64,000 nt of DNA, from assembly GCF_006494365.1 (NCBI RefSeq), contig NZ_VHIP01000007.1, forward strand, positions 186,001-250,000, given 5' to 3'. Of the stretch, positions 60,191 to 64,000 are shown piece after piece. The translations under genes and the position numbers were made by a program. This stretch comes from Aestuariibacter sp. GS-14 (lineage in GTDB: Bacteria; Pseudomonadota; Gammaproteobacteria; Enterobacterales; Alteromonadaceae). The notes beneath the pieces are model-generated. The model worked only from the letters and a program-made list of their open reading frames with translations. It made no database searches and was not told where the DNA came from. Positions within the stretch are counted from its first letter, which is position 1, and every line of letters starts with the position of its first letter.

Positions 60191-62551
60191 TTACTCAGCC
60201 CGGAATGCCGTTCGACGCTTAACGCTGTGCGATGGATTCGATACCTTGAAGTTGTCTGTAAGGGATTTGAGTTTGTTACCCATTTTAGTAATGTCTTCAC
60301 CAATACTGGCACTCAGTTCAATAGCATGCTGGTTTAAATCAAAACTCTTGTCCATTAGCTTAAAGTTTTCAGATACTTCATGCAGTTGGGTTTGCTGCTG
60401 TCTGGAAACCGCGCCAATTTGCAATACATGCTGATTAATATTGGCAATGGCAGATTCAATCAATGCCCAGCTTTCTTTGGTTTCGTTTACCTGTTTAACG
60501 CATCCCTGGGCATTCGCCAGGCTCTTGTTCATTATGCTTACGGCATGCTGGGTACTGTGCGATATGTTATTTACCAGTTCCGCAACACTGGTGGTAGAAG
60601 AGCGGGTTTGACTGGCAAGGTTTCGCACTTCATCAGCCACTACCGCAAACCCTCTGCCAGATTCACCCGCCCGTGCGGCCTCAATCGCCGCATTTAATGC
60701 AAGTAAGTTGGTTTTCTCAGCGATTTCGTTAATTACGTCGATAACCTTAGAAATGCTTTCGGCATCGTGTTTTAAGTCGTTTACTGCGCTTGATACATTG
60801 GCAAGTGTTGCACCCAGTTGGTCCATGTTGTGGATCGTTTCGTCTACAAACTGTCTGCCGTCTGTTACGCAGGATTCGGTGTCGCGCGTGGCTTGTTGAA
60901 TTCCACCCACTTCATCTGCCACTAACTGGCTGGAGTTTAGTGTGTTATTTAATTCGTCGCGCACTATGTCGGATTGCTTGTGTAAATTGTTAGACGAAGT
61001 AATGAGTTCTTGGTTGACTTCTGTCACGTCTATCGACATGGGTTTCATGCGAACAATGGACGCCAGTAACTGAGAAAATGTGGTGTCCAAATGTTCAATA
61101 AATTCGTTGAAGCTGCCTGCCAGTGCAGACAGTTCGTCGTTGCCCTTGGCGGGTAATCTGATGGTAAGATCGCCATCGCCTGAGCTAAGTTGTTTAACGG
61201 TTTCGTGCATTTGAGATATGGGAGTGATAACAGGGCGGGCCATAAACCAGCCAACCAATAAACTGATGAACAGTGCAAACACCGAGAGCAGCACAATATT
61301 TAAAACGATTTGTTCGTTTAAGTGTTCAATAAATCCCAATGCTTCACTGTAATCGATCTCACTGAGAATCACCCATTTTAGCCCTGCTATATCCAGCGGC
61401 TTATAGGCCGAGAGTACTTCTACACCGCGATAATCGGTAACCAGTGCATAACCACTACTGCCCGCCAAAGCACTTTTAGCCGCGTCGGATGTTACCGACT
61501 GTAGGCCGATGGAGGTGGTAAATACATCCATCGCGCTCAGTGTGGTTTTGTCGGTGCCGATGGATTTCATTGTAGCCAGGTAACCACTTTTATCTTCCAA
61601 CAGAAAGCGGGAATTTGAGCGCATCAGGGTATCGGCACCTACCAGATAGGTTTCACCCGACAAACCATAGCCTGCTTCTTCCCATTTCTGATTATGGGTC
61701 ATAATGCTATCGATACGGTCGAGTGGCAGTTGCATTATCAGCACGCCAATCGTTTTGCCGTTTTGTGTAATTGGGGAAGAGACAAACGCCGCCTGGGCAT
61801 CATACGAAGGAAGGTAGGTTTCAAAATCAGTGAGAAAGCTGGTTTTACTGTTGCTTAGTGCTAATGCGCCCCGATAGGCCTTGGCCAGCCCACTTTTTGC
61901 GTAAGGACCATTGATGAGCGAAGTGGCGTAATCCAGCTCTTTGAACGCGGAATACACCACGTAGCCGCTGCTGGCGTCCACCAAAAAGATATCGTAGTAG
62001 CCATAGTGTTCAATGTAGTCCTTAAACACCTCGTGATAGGCTTTATGCGTGTTGTCATAAGCAGAGCCTGAGCCATCACTGGTAAGGGCGTCTTTATTGC
62101 CCAGTGGGTTGGGGTTGTCGGCAATGTACTGCTGCTGAAAATGACGGGTGAGTGGTGACAGTGACTCAAGTAATGCCAGGCTGTTTAACTTGCTGTTTGA
62201 ATTCAGCGAGCGGTATTTTCCTGCGAAATCATTGTTGTAATAGCTGGTGAGACTGCTACTTACAGTGTTTGACACCCTGGTTTGCGAGAACGCGGCAGTA
62301 AATTCAGCCATCGCATTTACAGTGGTAGGGTTAAACGACAAGGTTTCTGCCTGAGACTGCACGTTGGCAAGGTAACTTTCTACTTGTTGAGCCGTTTGAT
62401 CCCGTGCGCTGATTAACCGGGCCTGAGTGGTTTGCAATATTTGCGCTTTGGCGTCGGTTTCAATAAACCAGCCCAGCGTTAAGCAACTCACAATAACGAA
62501 AATTACTCCAATCGCGGTGTAACTGGATACCAACTTGGCTTTAAGCTTCAT
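60191..62551 (-). CDS. Methyl-accepting chemotaxis protein with large dCache sensor
   Basis: A 786-residue chemoreceptor: TM1 at about residues 10-30, a long periplasmic dCache-type sensor to ~415, TM2 (~418-440), HAMP ([20 protein letters not shown]) and the signalling domain with tip [19 protein letters not shown]. It is monocistronic, convergent with the SMR gene, and its ligand is unknown. A dCache domain in this class usually senses amino acids, purines or other small ligands. Confidence 0.93.
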   Translation of the reverse strand: MKLKAKLVSSYTAIGVIFVIVSCLTLGWFIETDAKAQILQTTQARLISARDQTAQQVESYLANVQSQAETLSFNPTTVNAMAEFTAAFSQTRVSNTVSSSLTSYYNNDFAGKYRSLNSNSKLNSLALLESLSPLTRHFQQQYIADNPNPLGNKDALTSDGSGSAYDNTHKAYHEVFKDYIEHYGYYDIFLVDASSGYVVYSAFKELDYATSLINGPYAKSGLAKAYRGALALSNSKTSFLTDFETYLPSYDAQAAFVSSPITQNGKTIGVLIMQLPLDRIDSIMTHNQKWEEAGYGLSGETYLVGADTLMRSNSRFLLEDKSGYLATMKSIGTDKTTLSAMDVFTTSIGLQSVTSDAAKSALAGSSGYALVTDYRGVEVLSAYKPLDIAGLKWVILSEIDYSEALGFIEHLNEQIVLNIVLLSVFALFISLLVGWFMARPVITPISQMHETVKQLSSGDGDLTIRLPAKGNDELSALAGSFNEFIEHLDTTFSQLLASIVRMKPMSIDVTEVNQELITSSNNLHKQSDIVRDELNNTLNSSQLVADEVGGIQQATRDTESCVTDGRQFVDETIHNMDQLGATLANVSSAVNDLKHDAESISKVIDVINEIAEKTNLLALNAAIEAARAGESGRGFAVVADEVRNLASQTRSSTTSVAELVNNISHSTQHAVSIMNKSLANAQGCVKQVNETKESWALIESAIANINQHVLQIGAVSRQQQTQLHEVSENFKLMDKSFDLNQHAIELSASIGEDITKMGNKLKSLTDNFKVSNPSHSVKRRTAFRAE

Positions 62552-62727
62552 TCACGCGCACTCATCATTCAGGTGTAATTTTAATCTTACACCAATGTAC
62601 TGTGATTGGAATTGGCTGTACGTATATTTTTACGCTTTATCGGGCTGGTAAAACCTGTTTGTGGTGGTGCAGTAAATTTAATGTAATCAGTATTTTATCT
62701 GTTTTTAATGGATTGGCTGTTTACCTG

Positions 62728-63711
62728 TTATTCTTGCCAAAGCCAGCGCAGTCCTTCAGGTAATAACGCGCCGGGGTGCGAGTCGTTATGTTCGCCGTCT
62801 GTCCAAACCGTTTTTAGCGCGTAACGTGGGCCTGGGAGCGCTTGCTCATCGGCGTGTTTATTGACGTAACGGAACGCAGCGGCCATTTGTTGATTGGCTA
62901 AAAACCAGTTACCCCATTCGTTGTCCAGGTCGTTAATACCGTCCTGCATAAAAATACGCAGGGGGCGAATGGGCTCCCGGCGAATTAATGCCGGGTAATC
63001 CTGTCCGCCGGTTTGCATACCAGGCTCTGCCGGGTGATAGCCAATCGATACAAAGCTGCCGATTGAGCTATACACCTTTCTAAAATAATCGGGTCTGAAC
63101 CAGGCTGCCGTAAATGCGGCAATTGCCCCACTGCTGGTCCCCCCAATGGCCCGTTGGTTGGGATCATCGGTTAAATGATAATTCCGCTCCAATAACGGGA
63201 TCATTTCTTCAATTAAAAATCGCGCATAAGTATTGTTAACTACATCGTATTCCTGCCATCGGTGGTTTGGGTTACTCCAACCCAAATCGTCCGGGTAAGT
63301 GGGCGACATATTACCCGGCGTAATAAACAGCCCAATGGTTACCGGCATGGCCTTTTGCGCTATCAGGTTTGCCATTACGGTTTGTATTCTTATTGATCCG
63401 TTGGGATTGGATGCCCGATGTCCATCCTGAAATACGAGTAAGCTGGCAGCGTTCGATGCATCGTATTGGGCTGGTACAAATACCCAGTAGCGTCTTGAAG
63501 TACCTGCATATATCTGGCTTTGAAATTCAAAGGTGCCTTTTAGCTCGCCAGGCGGTACGCCGGGTTGTAATTCGTGATCCGGTGTAAGCGTAACCTGCGA
63601 GCGAATTGACGGTGCAGTATTCAGCTCTGCCAGAGCCTGCTGTGCGCTGACTAATGCAGGGAAAGTAAGGGTAGCCAAGCATGCCGTACACAAAAGCCGA
63701 ACGAGTGTCAT
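62728..63711 (-). CDS. Secreted esterase, enterochelin-esterase-like (putative esterase family)
   Basis: A 327-residue exported alpha/beta hydrolase: signal LATLTFPALVSA, nucleophile Ser193 in GGTSSGAIAAF, Asp probably in FMQDGINDLDNEWG, and late His in GEHNDSHPGA. The family includes enterochelin esterase and feruloyl/acetyl esterases, so a polysaccharide-ester substrate is possible. AAGGATAG lies five bases before the ATG. No partner gene is visible. Confidence 0.88.
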   Translation of the reverse strand: MTLVRLLCTACLATLTFPALVSAQQALAELNTAPSIRSQVTLTPDHELQPGVPPGELKGTFEFQSQIYAGTSRRYWVFVPAQYDASNAASLLVFQDGHRASNPNGSIRIQTVMANLIAQKAMPVTIGLFITPGNMSPTYPDDLGWSNPNHRWQEYDVVNNTYARFLIEEMIPLLERNYHLTDDPNQRAIGGTSSGAIAAFTAAWFRPDYFRKVYSSIGSFVSIGYHPAEPGMQTGGQDYPALIRREPIRPLRIFMQDGINDLDNEWGNWFLANQQMAAAFRYVNKHADEQALPGPRYALKTVWTDGEHNDSHPGALLPEGLRWLWQE

Positions 63712-64000
63712 TTTCTATCCTTGAAAGCAGTGTATGCCGCAATAGTATGCATTTTGTTGATTAACAAAAAATTAACCGGAATTGGAGGGTAATGCAATCC
63801 GAATAACCCGCTGATTTTTTACAACCGACTTTTTACAACCTATGCGCTGTAAACGGTTTTAACTATTGTGTTAACTATTGAGAGGGTAAATAGTTGGTAT
63901 CTTTTCTATCGTTAATGGCTGGGCGGGAATTCTGCTAAGATAGTCGGGTTATTATAATACCCGTGATTTGCCAGTCAGTTGGCAACACTGCTATCGTCTG
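63712..64000. other. Window-edge intergenic region with palindromes
   Basis: No gene is visible. There are direct repeats TTTTTACAACC (63816 and 63830) and TTAACTATTG (63859 and 63871), the near-palindrome CGGGTTATTATAATACCCG (63945-63963) and TTGCCA-GTCAGT-TGGCAA (63968-63985). These may be regulatory sites for the esterase gene or for a gene beyond the edge. Confidence 0.4.

Noticed and set aside
1-64000. CRISPR array, prophage or integrated plasmid
   Set aside because: No regularly spaced repeats, integrase, phage structural genes or replication genes were seen.

Overview
The window looks like chromosomal DNA of a marine or aquatic gammaproteobacterium, most likely from the Alteromonadales (Alteromonas-like). 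The grounds are several TonB-dependent receptors beside carbohydrate genes, three chemoreceptors, an Alteromonadales/Shewanella-style GlcNAc utilisation cluster, a TonB-receptor-linked tryptophan-halogenase family protein, and moderate GC. The genus is inferred from gene content only. I see no rRNA, tRNA, CRISPR array, prophage or full-length insertion sequence. Mobile or repetitive DNA is limited to one MITE-like element (59422-59725) and one block of GC-rich palindromic repeats (27846-28198).

Layout. 1-8717: the 3' end of a chemoreceptor gene, an outer-membrane porin, a cystathionine lyase/NhaC antiporter pair, a DUF885 lipoprotein, and an aminotransferase with a small membrane protein. 9129-12714: a TonB receptor and dipeptidase pair, probably for peptide use. 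12867-15661: a three-gene ECF sigma operon, a small ORF and a DUF2059 protein. 16165-18745: a small HTH/membrane-protein operon with two tandem paralogous mini-membrane proteins, a phytanoyl-CoA dioxygenase-like enzyme and the translation factor EfpL. 18802-21054: divergent lipoprotein genes (metallo-beta-lactamase fold; WD40).

21107-27815 is a complete Rut pyrimidine-degradation cluster (rutA-F, a CoA-acylating semialdehyde dehydrogenase and divergent rutR). 28202-30121 is a chemoreceptor gene whose upstream region carries a RutR-like palindrome. 30309-45254 is a GlcNAc/chitin-oligosaccharide regulon: TonB receptor, GH20 hexosaminidase, nagK, nagB-II, nagA and nagP on the minus strand, with nagR, a tryptophan-halogenase family gene and a DUF5916 outer-membrane protein on the plus strand. 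Three palindromic operators lie between the two arms. 45326-49356 holds a cupin gene, acnA and a small TonB-like lipoprotein.

49433-59332 is the most interesting region. A LacI repressor, a Gfo/Idh/MocA oxidoreductase, three TIM-barrel isomerase/epimerase-family proteins (two with Tat signals), an NupG-type transporter, a GMC oxidoreductase with an apparent Fe-S cysteine motif, its Tat-signal small subunit and a secreted DUF1080 protein together look like a non-hydrolytic 3-keto-glycoside route for glycoside breakdown. Two matching palindromes between the divergent arms are probable repressor operators. The window ends with the MITE-like element, an EmrE-type SMR transporter, a third chemoreceptor and a secreted esterase.
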